Of a stretch of 64,000 bases of DNA, positions 33,855 through 43,636 are shown one piece after another. This DNA is from Oidiodendron maius Zn (Eukaryota; Ascomycota; Leotiomycetes; Myxotrichaceae). Within the stretch, counting starts at the first letter, position 1; every line of letters begins with the position of its first letter. Where the stretch lies: positions 992,001 through 1,056,000 of the forward strand of contig KN832876.1 of assembly GCA_000827325.1 (NCBI GenBank), read 5' to 3'. A program made the position numbers and the translations under genes. The notes below the pieces were generated by a model that was not told the DNA's origin, did no database searches, and saw nothing but the letters and a program-made list of their open reading frames with translations.

Positions 33855-35259
33855 ATGCTGATCAGAGAGGTGAAGCGTCTCATGCCCTTCTTGGGCCCAG
33901 TGCTCGTCCTCCTCTTCTTCGTGAGCAGGTTCTATGATAAGGCCCTGGTGACCTTGCCATCGTTCGACGGCGCGCCGTCAACGCCCTCCAGCAGCGAGTC
34001 GCCGGAGCCAGAGAAGGCAGAAAAGCCAGACAGGCCCCCGCAGGAGGTTGGCCACCCTATCGCTGGCTACACAGAGGGCGCATATGACGAGATATTCTCT
34101 GTCTCGACGCCGGACAAGAAGTACTTTAAGATCGTGTTCGACAAGAAGCAGTCTATCAATCCCAATGCTATTCCGCACCCGTTCTTGGATGACACCTGGG
34201 TCATCGTGTCGCAGCTGCAGAGGAGCGATGTGAAGAACTCGGTCTGGTTCGCCGAGTTGGTCTGCAATGCAGCTTTCAAGGATGGCAACCTGTCCTGTGT
34301 GGAGGCGCCCTCCATCCTGCCTCTTACCAAGACTCCCGTAAGGGAATCCTTTCTCTCAGTGTGCGGCGAAGCTAACTCATCTGCAGGGTGGCGAGAAATG
34401 TCGCGAGAAGCTGGCGTACTTCCAGCTCAGTGTTGGCCCGCACGATGCAAGAGTCTTCTACGGTCCGACGACACCTTATGTTATTTACGGGTCAACTTCA
34501 CAATTCACTTGTTTTGGCGAGTGGATGATGGACTTCAGACTGATGATGGACTGGGGCCTCGAGCTGTTTGATAAGGAGCAGTTCAGATTGCCCACCGAAA
34601 TACAGCGACCTAAGCCATATGGGGTCGTGGAGAAGAATTTCTTTGTCTTCTGGGACAAGAATGAAGAGTTATATGGGCACTACGACATCGCACCAAACCG
34701 CGCGTTTGCGCAACTGTCAAACGACGGATCGGTCGGGCCAGACCTGGCACCGAAGACGGCTGCGAGTGATGAGAAGTGCATGGCTAAGTACTTTCCCAAG
34801 CTGGACCCAGAAACCGAGTCCATCCACCAGGCCACTAACTCCCTTTCCATCACCCTCTGCAAACGCTCCGACCCGGCGTGCAAGCCAGACGATTCCAATA
34901 CCTTTATCATGACCATCTTCCAACACAAGAAGTGGTATAACTGGCACGGCGTCTACGAACCATACGTAATGCTCTTCCAACAGACCGCTCCGTTCGCCGT
35001 CCATGGTATCTCCACAAAGCCGATCTGGATCAGCGGGCGAGGCAAGCCTCACGAATGGGTCGGCGCGAATGTGGGGGGCAAGGACCAGACGCAGATGTTT
35101 TATGTGACATCGATAAGTTGGAAGAAGCACGGGCAGAAGTACCACGGTTATATCGACGATGTAATGTTCGTGCTCTTCGGAATCGAGGATGCGGATACGG
35201 GAGGGATCGACGTGACGGCTGGTGATCTGGTGAAGGGCTTAGGGCTCTGCGCCTCGTGA
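33855..35259 (+). CDS. Type II membrane protein, beta-propeller-like, possible glycan-related enzyme
   Basis: Exons 33855-34337 and 34387-35259 join in phase 0 (49-nt intron with GTAAGG donor, GCTAAC branch and TGCAG acceptor), giving 451 aa. The N-terminus has one membrane anchor at about residues 9-25 ('MPFLGPVLVLLFFVSRFY') and a Pro/Glu/Ser-rich stem, then a lumenal domain. Recurrent blocks such as 'DDTWVIVSQLQ', 'AYFQLSVGPHDARVFYGPTT', 'GVVEKNFFVFWDKNEELYGH' and 'YDIAPNRAF' resemble the layout of five-bladed propeller enzymes and transferases (GH43/GH130-like, GT91-like), where 'GPxDxR' and 'EKNWxxF' motifs line the active site. I do not recognise the family with certainty. An N-terminal anchor next to a GT32 and an acyltransferase favours a Golgi/secretory glycan role (inference). 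Confidence 0.8.
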
Positions 35260-36954
35260 GATGCTTATATAATGTATAATCCTGTACACTGTATATTTAG
35301 ATGGATATAGAGGCGTGTTGGACGGTACCGTTCTATTAGCCTTGTTGGTTGGACATGATTGGAAAATGGAGTAACGATGATGTACGTTTTCACTCTTACG
35401 CCGCTTCCCATGTTCCCTGTTTTCCCATGCAGTACTGTAGTACTGTAGTACCTAGAATAAATACATGCAGCTTCACAACCTACATGCCAGGTTCCAACAT
35501 ACCAGATGTTGTCAAGGTGGAGCATGGCCATATCACGTGTTCTGGGTTGGATTGCGGAGGATGCGAACGCGAAGGGGATCCTCATTTCTAAGAGCAATAC
35601 AACGCCTCCGACCTCCCTCCAGCCACTTTGGTAGGAGAATCCTCCGCGTCTTGGCGATGGCACATCTTATGCATATCGACCGGGGCACAGCTGTGTCCTG
35701 GCGATATCGCGCAAACGAGGAGAAAAGCGGAGTATGTGATGCACTGGCGTAGAGAACCGATCAGGCCCGGACTCTGGGAATTGCAGAAACGTTTCTGGAG
35801 GATGGCATTTGCTGCCATATGAATAGGCCACTGGCTGTTTCTACGGCAAAGCTACAGCTCTATCAGTGCCTCCATCAACGGCCATCGGACTATATCCCCA
35901 ATGTCAGGATGAGATGCTGAAGCTGGGGTGTCAATGTCCGCCTTGCGACCTGCAACTGGGCCACTACACCTATGGCTGGGTCGCGCATAAACCAACACGC
36001 GGCTCCTGTCGCGCCCGTGAGGTTGAAGCTGATGTCATGCACCACCCTCGTCAAATGGAATTATTTGCCTGCTTTCTCTCTACAGGATCATTCAGCCTGC
36101 GTTGCGTGGCAGGGTCATAGTGAGGGCATCTGTGATAAGTTATGCGCGCCGCTTGTTGAATAAACAGGGCGTTTCAGATCATTGTCCTCATCACCAATGA
36201 TCATCAGTTATTGATGAGAACTTCGCCTCGCCTCTCATATGCCCTGCATTAAAAAGCTCGCCGTTTCGAAACATTCGTCTTGGCGAAGGGCGACTCGCTG
36301 TCCGTCCAATGATGCCAGTGATCGTCAGGGCAGCGCGCCGCGGTCCGTGGCTGTGGGCACCAGTCAGAACGCAGGAAGCGGTTGCGGCGACTCGCTACTG
36401 CGGGTGAACAGGTTCCCCCTCTCGAGTAACAATTGAGAATGCCTCCCAGCGCGGTTGCTTCTGCTGGAGCGTCAAGAAGATGGTGAGATGGCAAAGTCTA
36501 AGTGGACCGGCCAGGCCCGTTCTGAAACTGCACACCGCAATTATTCACTGTATCCGAGAGTAGAGAGGGGGCCCATCGCTGCTGAGATCGCCCACAGGAA
36601 AGGTGCTCGTCCTAAGGAAGTTAATATAATAAGGAAGGGATGTCGACCGCCAAGAGTGAATACTTTCCTTCTTCATCGCGTCTGTTGTCCAAAGACTTTC
36701 CTTTCAAACAAAGACCTCGAGGCTTTGAGTTGCTGGCACAATCGCCTTCTTTCCTTCACGAGACAATAGACTTGATCTCTTCCATTCTGTACATTCACCT
36801 TCGAAGGTCTCAATCACGGTCCCTATTGTCGCCACTACCTTCATTATTTTTTTCTTGCACATATCAACGTGAATAAGATACTCACATATACAAAGATACG
36901 CAAAACTACATCATAGAACCCACAGTTCTTCAGCCGGCCTGAAAATACGACAAG
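35260..36954. other. Intergenic region upstream of AA11
   Basis: 1.7 kb with no recognisable gene. A short direct repeat of AGTACTGT units lies at about 35432-35451. The right end is the AA11 promoter and 5' UTR. Confidence 0.5.
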
Positions 36955-38187
36955 ATGCAGTTCATCACTCTCCTTACCACTCTGGTCCTTGGATCTACGG
37001 TGACCGCACATATGGAGCTGGGGTGGCCATACCCGTTCAGAGATAAAGCCAATCCAAATGCTCCGCAGGCACAAATCGACTACAGCATGACCTCGCCGCT
37101 CAACGCTGATGGCTCAAACTTCCCCTGCAAAGGGTACCAGGTCGACATGGACGACTCAAGCGGTGCGGGAAAATCCATTGTTACGTGGAATGCTGGCGGG
37201 TCCTATAACTTCTCATTAATTGGTGGCGCTACCCATGGTGGAGGCTCTTGCCAAATTGCTCTCTCCTACGACAAAGGCACATCTTTCACTGTTATTCACT
37301 CTTATATCGGTAGTTGCCCTCTCAGCTCGGGTGAGGACTTCCAATTCACCGTCCCTGGCGATGCTCCAACCGGTTCTTCGATGTTTGCCTGGGTTTGGTA
37401 TAACGAGATTGGAAATCGTGAAATATACATGAATTGCGCCAGCGTGACCATTGGATCGGGTTCCGGAGCCGCCCCAGCGACGAAGTTCTCCGACCGTCCC
37501 GAACTCTTCATCGCTAACCTTGGCAACGGCTGTACCACAGTTGAGGGCAAAGAAGTTCAGTTCCCGAACCCGGGACCAGCTGAGGATGTCACTACCAAGA
37601 ACTCAGTTGCTGACGACTCGGGATCCTACACTGGAACCTGCGCTGCTGTGAAGGGCATCAGCGGATCTGGACCAGCACCATCTGGGGGTTCTACTGGCGA
37701 GTCAACAAGTCCAGCCACAACCGCTGTGGCAGTACCAAGCACCACAACCGCGGCAGACACCACACCGGCGGCAGACACTACACCGGCTGCAGACCCAACA
37801 ACCCTATCAACTAGCACTAAGACTATGACATCAACAGTCACAGTACAGACCGTGTCTCCCGGGGTCTTTGCTACCGCCACTGCCAGTGGTACAGCTCCAG
37901 CTACCACCGGAACGAGCCCTGCCGACCCAGTTGCAACCGGCACCTCTGGATCTGGCTCCGCCATGGTTGCAGGCTCGCCTTGTAGCACTGACGGGATGTG
38001 GAATTGCGTTGACGGGACCTCCTTCCAGCAGTGTGCCAGCGGCCAGTGGTCCGTAGTTCAGATGCTCGCTACCGGCACTCAGTGCACTCCCGGCCAGTCA
38101 TCTACGATCAATATATCTGCCATCGCAAGGCGTAGGGGTCTTGGACGGCGCATCCCGCGCCGTGCCCCTCGAGACTTCAGGCCATGA
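36955..38187 (+). CDS. AA11 lytic polysaccharide monooxygenase with X278-like C-terminal module
   Basis: 410 aa, one exon. It has a signal peptide of 18 residues ending TVTA and mature His19 followed by Met ('HMELGWPYPF'), the AA11 copper-brace start. The second brace residue is His94 in 'GGATHGGGSCQIALSYD'. Further AA11 blocks are 'NFPCKGYQVD' and 'MFAWVWYNEIGNREIYMNCA'. After about residue 230 comes a Thr/Ala/Pro linker with imperfect 'TTPAAD' repeats. A cysteine-containing module then occupies about residues 342-380 ('CSTDGMWNCVDGTSFQQCAS ...'), matching the X278 module attached to many AA11 enzymes. The protein ends in an unusual Arg-rich tail (RRRGLGRRIPRRAPRDFRP). AA11 enzymes oxidise chitin, so likely roles are cell-wall remodelling, mycoparasitism or recycling. 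Confidence 0.92.
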   Translation: MQFITLLTTLVLGSTVTAHMELGWPYPFRDKANPNAPQAQIDYSMTSPLNADGSNFPCKGYQVDMDDSSGAGKSIVTWNAGGSYNFSLIGGATHGGGSCQIALSYDKGTSFTVIHSYIGSCPLSSGEDFQFTVPGDAPTGSSMFAWVWYNEIGNREIYMNCASVTIGSGSGAAPATKFSDRPELFIANLGNGCTTVEGKEVQFPNPGPAEDVTTKNSVADDSGSYTGTCAAVKGISGSGPAPSGGSTGESTSPATTAVAVPSTTTAADTTPAADTTPAADPTTLSTSTKTMTSTVTVQTVSPGVFATATASGTAPATTGTSPADPVATGTSGSGSAMVAGSPCSTDGMWNCVDGTSFQQCASGQWSVVQMLATGTQCTPGQSSTINISAIARRRGLGRRIPRRAPRDFRP

Positions 38188-38732
38188 AGGAAGTGTTAGG
38201 AGAAACACGAAAATGGAGTTTAGGTGGAAATAAGAAAGTGACGACTTTGGCTTTCTGGCTTTCTAGAATTGCTTGTTACAAGCTAGTCTCGTAACACCTT
38301 GTACATATAATTGACTTTCTTGGGAGGGAAATGGATGGTACAATACTTAGGACGGTGAAGACAGTATGCTTGCACTGTACATCATAAACCTAAGTCGTTT
38401 TAAAATCAGAACCTAGCGCTTTGCCAAGGATGTTCATATTTCGAATTCTCTGAGCCCCCCCAGTCCTCGATGAAATTGATAAGAGATATAGATATGCTTG
38501 AATATCCTTGCTTTTCGCCTATACGTGCTTTCAGGGGTCGGGACTTTAAAGTGAATACCATATCACGTGACAAAACACGGGATTGCCCCGTGCTACTTCT
38601 AGAGCTTTGTCGCGACACCTTCGCGTCACCTTATCTGCGTAGCGCCGACCACTCAACAGGACATCTCACATTTAATCCTTTCTAGCCCACTGGGGTGACT
38701 TTCCTTGAATTTTCTCCAATTCCAACATTGGA

Positions 38733-38756
38733 TAGAGCGCTCTTTCAAGCGCTCTA
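38733..38756. repeat. Inverted repeat upstream of the HP1 gene
   Basis: TAGAGCGC (38733-38740) and GCGCTCTA (38749-38756) flank an 8-nt spacer, ending 55 bp before the HP1 ATG. It could be a hairpin in the 5' UTR or a symmetric binding site. Confidence 0.6.
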
Positions 38757-38811
38757 CGAACAAAGACTAGAAGACAAACAGAAGCTCCGAAATCATTATT
38801 ATATCGTCATT

Positions 38812-39938
38812 ATGCCACCTCGTATGTCGTGCCCTAGAGACTCCTATGTTATATAACGCCTTTCGAAGCTCGAATTTGCAGTGGGGTTATTTCACTTTAG
38901 ACATGCACTGACTGCATACAGAGCTATCCGACGACGAACGCTCTGAGTCTAGCGACGTTGGTGATGCGCCAAGGAAGCGGACCCCGATAACTGATAGCAA
39001 GGGGAAATCGAAATCGAATCCTCCATCTTACGACGATGAGGAGCCATTGATGGTTGGATCGGATCGGAGTGAAGAGGATGAAGAACACGATGAGGAAATT
39101 GGAGAGGATGAGTGCGTTCTCTGTAATGGAGGTTGGAGGCTCTATGCTGACCAATGCTCAGATTCATCGTCGAAGCCATTACAGACCATGCAGTTGATGA
39201 ACAGGTGGGGAATCGCATCCACAATGGTTAATGTGGAAGCTCACTAGATATAATAGGGAAATCTCTTTTTCGAAGTCAAGTGGGAGGGCTTCGAGAAGAA
39301 ATCGGACCGGACAATGGAGCCAGAAGAGAATCTAGCGTATGCCACAGGAGTTGCCCACAAGGCCTTTACTTCTTGCTAATACGCTGTACACAGAGAAACT
39401 GCATCTGAAATCCTAAACGATTACCTCGAGTCGATTGGCGGCCGAGAGGCTCTTCTTGCTGCCTGGGAGGAGAAGAAGGAGGCTGCGAAAAAGGGCAAGA
39501 AAAGAGGCCGTTCTGGTACAGAGACGAATGGCACCAATGGAACGAAGCGAGGACGCAAGACACACCCAGCAAAGTCTCCCTCAGCGAGCGGAAGGGCCGT
39601 CGAGTTTAAGCCCCCTTCTGGCTCGTGGGAAGATGAAGTCGTGAACATTGACGCCTGTGAGGGCGCTGAGGGAAGCGTCGTAGTGTACTTGACCTGGAAA
39701 GGCGGACAGAAGTCACAGCATCCTCTTGTACAAGTGTATAAACGGTGTCCACAGAGGGTAAGCAGCGTTCCTGTCAGACTGCGCTGTGAATCTGTAATGC
39801 TAACTTGTTCTGTTCCAGATGCTGAGGTTCTATGAAAGCCATCTGTTAGTAACCCTTATCTTCCTGCGACACATCGCAGACCAAAGTAGCTAACAACATA
39901 GTAGGGTTTTCAGGAAAAATGATCCAGACGAAGATTAA
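38812..39938 (+). CDS. HP1: Heterochromatin protein 1 homologue (chromodomain + chromoshadow), seven exons
   Basis: Exons 38812-38821, 38922-39111, 39162-39204, 39257-39336, 39394-39757, 39819-39844 and 39905-39938 all join in phase to give 248 aa. An acidic N-terminal region ('EEDEEHDEEIGEDE') precedes the chromodomain (about 67-125): 'EFIVEAITDHAVDEQ', 'GNLFFEVKWEGFEKKSDRTM' and 'EPEENLAAETASEILNDYLE'. The aromatic-cage positions are Phe68, Trp90 and Phe93. The Lys/Arg-rich hinge ('KKGKKRGRSG', 'GTKRGRKTHPAK') is the usual RNA/DNA-binding part. The chromoshadow domain (about 186-246) has 'WEDEVVNIDACEGAEGSVVV', 'YLTWKGGQKSQHPL' and 'RMLRFYESHLVFRK'. HP1 binds H3K9me3 and directs heterochromatin and, in fungi, represses many secondary-metabolite and effector clusters. 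Oddity: the conserved Trp of the 'TWEPEENL' motif is Met101 here. Intron donors are mostly GTATGT/GTAAGC types. Confidence 0.95.
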
Positions 39939-40911
39939 CTAGTTGGTCTCGCTCCTACATACCCCCAACTGTCTCTAACAGCATAGGGGAACGGCAATGT
40001 ATAAGGCGATCTGAACTGGACTGAGCTGGACCTGCATTCGATAGACCTGCGGGATGAGGGCTGTGCACATGATGGAGAGGAGGTTTGGACTTGTTCTACG
40101 CAAAAGGATTCTTCTTACGACTGGTGCTAGGAGGTATTGGAATGGTGGGGAGAGTGGGGATGGAAGTCTACTAGTGCACATTAATACGAAATATAGCCTT
40201 GCTTTTTTACGTTTCGACTGCACATGGACGGTGATATGAAGGAGAGCTGGTGATACTTCATCTGTAGTATACTGTCGCTTTTGAGTAGGCCACTAGATGC
40301 ACTATTAGGCTGCCTTGAGACATTGATCAATCCATCTTATGATGCATGCCCCTACAATGCGGTCGAAGACTTAGGGAGTGACGTGCCGCACATTGCATAA
40401 ACCACAGGCTAAGGTCGGTAATAATAAATCTGATCTATTCATATTTTATAGATGGATGGGTATAGAGCATCTTCTGACTTGCGCAAATGCAAACTTATTC
40501 TTCCTCCCACCCTGCGTCCCGCATCTCGTACACTTTTTTGAATTTCTCTTTGGCTGTTTCGATAGTGTCTGTTATTCAACCATCTGCCTCCCTATCCCAG
40601 GAGACCTTAAAAAGGAAGACCAACTCCAACGCCATTAAAAAGCAAGCTTATCAAAACTCCGATGTTTTGGTACAGTATTCTCCTCTTTCTGTCCAAGCAT
40701 ATGCCCGTACATATACACTATTAATATCTCCGTTTGTAAAATAAAATATTCCACACCAGGCGCTATGCTATGCCCGACTCTGCATCCCACTATACTATGT
40801 CGACCCATGACCTGGTAAAGTATTTGTAGATACCTCGTTAGGAAAAAATTGTGGAGGGATTCCCGCTGGAATTCTTTGGGGAGCTGCCATTGCCAAGTCC
40901 GGTTACGGCCT
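39939..40911. other. Intergenic region between convergent HP1 and GT32-like genes
   Basis: About 970 bp, AT-richer, holding the 3' ends of two converging genes. No gene was recognised. Confidence 0.5.
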
Positions 40912-42794
40912 TTACATGTATTCCCAGCTAGGATCGTAGGGTGATAGTGAAGGGCCATCCCACTTCTCACTGTAAGGATTTAGTCGGCCGTCAGAAAAGA
41001 ATCCATCTTGTGCTCGTTGGATAACGTTGAGCCAAGAGGACGGTTCAGGGAGCTTAAGCCACTGCATTTGTATTAGCAAACGTGCGTTGACTACACTTCA
41101 AGGGAGCCTACTTGATTGTGGACATGGTAAGTCCAAGCGCCCCTAAAGAAGTTCTCCAAAGTCCGGTTTGTAGGTGGGTATCGGTCCTCCTCGATCTTAT
41201 ACTCCGCTTCGCTCAGCAGGTCACGATCCAGTACTTCAACTTCATCATTCTTGCCAGCAACCTTGACTTCCAGGTCTTCCATGCTCCTCCGTGATAGATC
41301 CCAGAAGTGGTGCGTGCTCTCGGACTTAGGTTTCGGGGGCTCTGGTTCGAAACTCTCCCACTCATCATGAAGGGGAAAGGCATTTCTAGACTTGAAGACC
41401 TGGCCGTAGTCGTGGATGCAAGGCACAGTGCAGCGACCCAACCGATCCCAGTTGAATTCTGTCCAAATGGGATCGAAAGCCGCGGTTTCAAGCATGTGGA
41501 ATTCCCGATTTCGGTGATCTTTGACGGCCATGACGCCAATAATTCGAGGGTGGAAGTTCAGACCCATTCTGACACCACCTCTGAGAAGGTATGAGGAGAG
41601 CGAAGAATTGGCGGTCAGAGACATGATAGCGGTGTTGTAATCCCCAGGACTAGGGTGTCCACCCCATCTTTCTGCAAATGAATGTTCCTCCCCTATAAGT
41701 AGAGGGCGCAGGTCTCGCAGCATAATGACATCCATGTCAAAGTAAGCCCCTCCATGAATGTGTAGGACCACGAACCGCACAGCATCAGAGACAGCGACAG
41801 GTAAGAACGTCATCTGCCTCTCTGTCAAGACAAGCCATTCATGGTCATTCGCATCTCTGATGATGCCATCTGCCACCAGCACCTCGTTGTCTGCATTGGG
41901 CTTTCCTGGTGTTTTGTAATACCCGACACCATCTGTATTGTCACCTTTGGGAAGCGGAATTCGGGACGGAAACTTCCAGGCTTTCAGAACAATATCACCG
42001 CGCTCGACAAAGGGTAAGAATTTCGCAAAGAGGGGATCGTGGTGAAGCATTTGTTCAACAGCATCTGGGTTTCGATCAGAATCTAACCAGAGCCATAGCC
42101 TTACGCAAGGCAGGTTCTGCGTGTAGAGGTGGCTCTTGATGAAGAGCTCTACGCGCCAGGTGGCAGGGCCCGTCCAGTAGACGTGGTATGGTACAATTGG
42201 GCCGTTGCATTGGCCAACTGAATGCTTTGACGCAGGCTTGTAGCTTGGGTATTCTGAGAGGGTATTATTATGGCTATCTGAGTTGACGTACTCGGAATGC
42301 TTAGGTGGTTGCTCGCTGGCCCGCTCGCCTGCCGGTGGGGTGTAATAGTACTCGCTCTCGCCATGCTGTAAGTACTGCAGACAGTCGTAGACGTACGGCA
42401 TCTTCTCAATATTCTCGTAGGACCCTCTGCACTCCTCCACAAGCAGTGTCAGGTTGGCAACGGTGTCGACAGGTGGCCGCTTTCCCATGTAATCGTCTTT
42501 GGGCACGACTAGGCTCTCTGGCCTGTTGAACCAGTTTGCATGCGGGTTTATGTTGTCGATATGCTGCAGCTTGGTTGAAGGCAGCGGCACAACCTTCGGC
42601 ACACTCTCGTCGTCCGAAGGAGACCCAGCACCAGGCTTGGTCGGCGAGTCCGTATATAGGTCGGCTGGAGATTTTGGGAAGGAGCCATGGTGGAAGATCA
42701 GAACCGTCAGGTAGAGCAAGCCGTAGAGCATCGCCGCGACAGTGATGCTCTGCAGCACCGCACATAGATTCCTAGCAACGTTTTTCTTGGCCAT
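40912..42794 (-). CDS. GT32-like glycosyltransferase with DXD motif (two exons)
   Basis: Exon 41112-42794 plus exon 40912-41061 (intron 50 nt, GTAGGC donor, ATGCAG acceptor, phase 0) give 610 aa from the first ATG. The second exon encodes 'WLKLPEPSSWLNVIQRAQDG' and ends 'SPYDPSWEYM', a sensible C-terminus; reading through the intron would end prematurely at 'NQVGSLEV'. The N-terminus has a type II anchor at about residues 10-36 ('AVLQSITVAAMLYGLLYLTV'), a Ser/Pro stem, then the catalytic domain: 'VPYHVYWTGPATWRVELFIK', 'VRFVVLHIHGGAYFDMDVIM' with the DXD (Asp-Met-Asp) and 'LRDLRPLL'. This is the Gly_transf_sug/GT32 fold of Golgi enzymes. Acceptor and donor are unknown. It is the second such enzyme within 14 kb. 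Confidence 0.9.
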
Positions 42795-43636
42795 CTTGTC
42801 TGAGGCGGGGTGCTCGCGAGCCACAGGTAGCCGGTTATGTCTCCCCTCCGGAACAGATATAGAATTGGATTAGAGGATGCTGAAGAGCAGTCGACGGGAC
42901 GGGTTACGGATGAACAGCCATGAATGGGGGCCAGGTGCGAGCAAGGGAGAGGAAGAAGGAAGGCAACAGCTGCAACAGAGCTGTGCAAGGTGTTGGAAGG
43001 ATCGTGGAAGCTGGCCGGGGGGTTGGTTGGGCGGATTGATCGTCAGGAGAGTTGGAATAGGCAGCAATTGAGAGAATACGGACTCGCGAGACTGCTGACG
43101 AGCGGGGGGGAGCAGCAGACGAGGCGACGGAGGAGACGAAGGAGAGGAAGGAAACGAAGCAGCAGGATCGAATGGACTGGAGGGGCCAAAGAAGGAAAAA
43201 GGAAAGGGAAGGAAGGGAGATTGAAGCGGCGGTTCAGCACTCAGTGAGAGCCTCCGAGGCGCAAGGTGACGAGCGGCGTTCCAACATTATTATGGGAGAC
43301 CGCGGCCGGCGGATGGATTAGGTAAGGTCGGGCTGATGGTTTTTGCGTAAAAACGCGGCCACGGCACATCTTGCGTATCAGGGGCAAACTGTGGATACCA
43401 TTTGCAGCGTCGGGGGCGAAAACAAAGAAGGCAGTGCTTACTGCTCCACGTCTGCGGTACTCGACCCGGCCGGCTCCAGAAAGACGACACTGCCTGGCCC
43501 CTTGGCAGCCGTCTTGGGGGTTGCGGTTTTATTACCACGGCGCGCGACCCTTTATTACGCTGGGCTGCCGTGCTCCGGCTCCGTCTGCGATGCTCACCTC
43601 TCGCAAACGAAATTTGGCAGTTTACACACGGTGGGG
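42795..43636. other. Short divergent upstream region
   Basis: 840 bp between divergent start codons of the GT32-like gene and the hydrolase-like gene. No gene was recognised. Confidence 0.45.

Noticed and set aside
41091-41111. Natural stop of the second GT32-like gene at 41091
   Set aside because: A consensus intron just before it leads to a 50-codon exon that completes the domain, so the 41091 stop lies in an intron.
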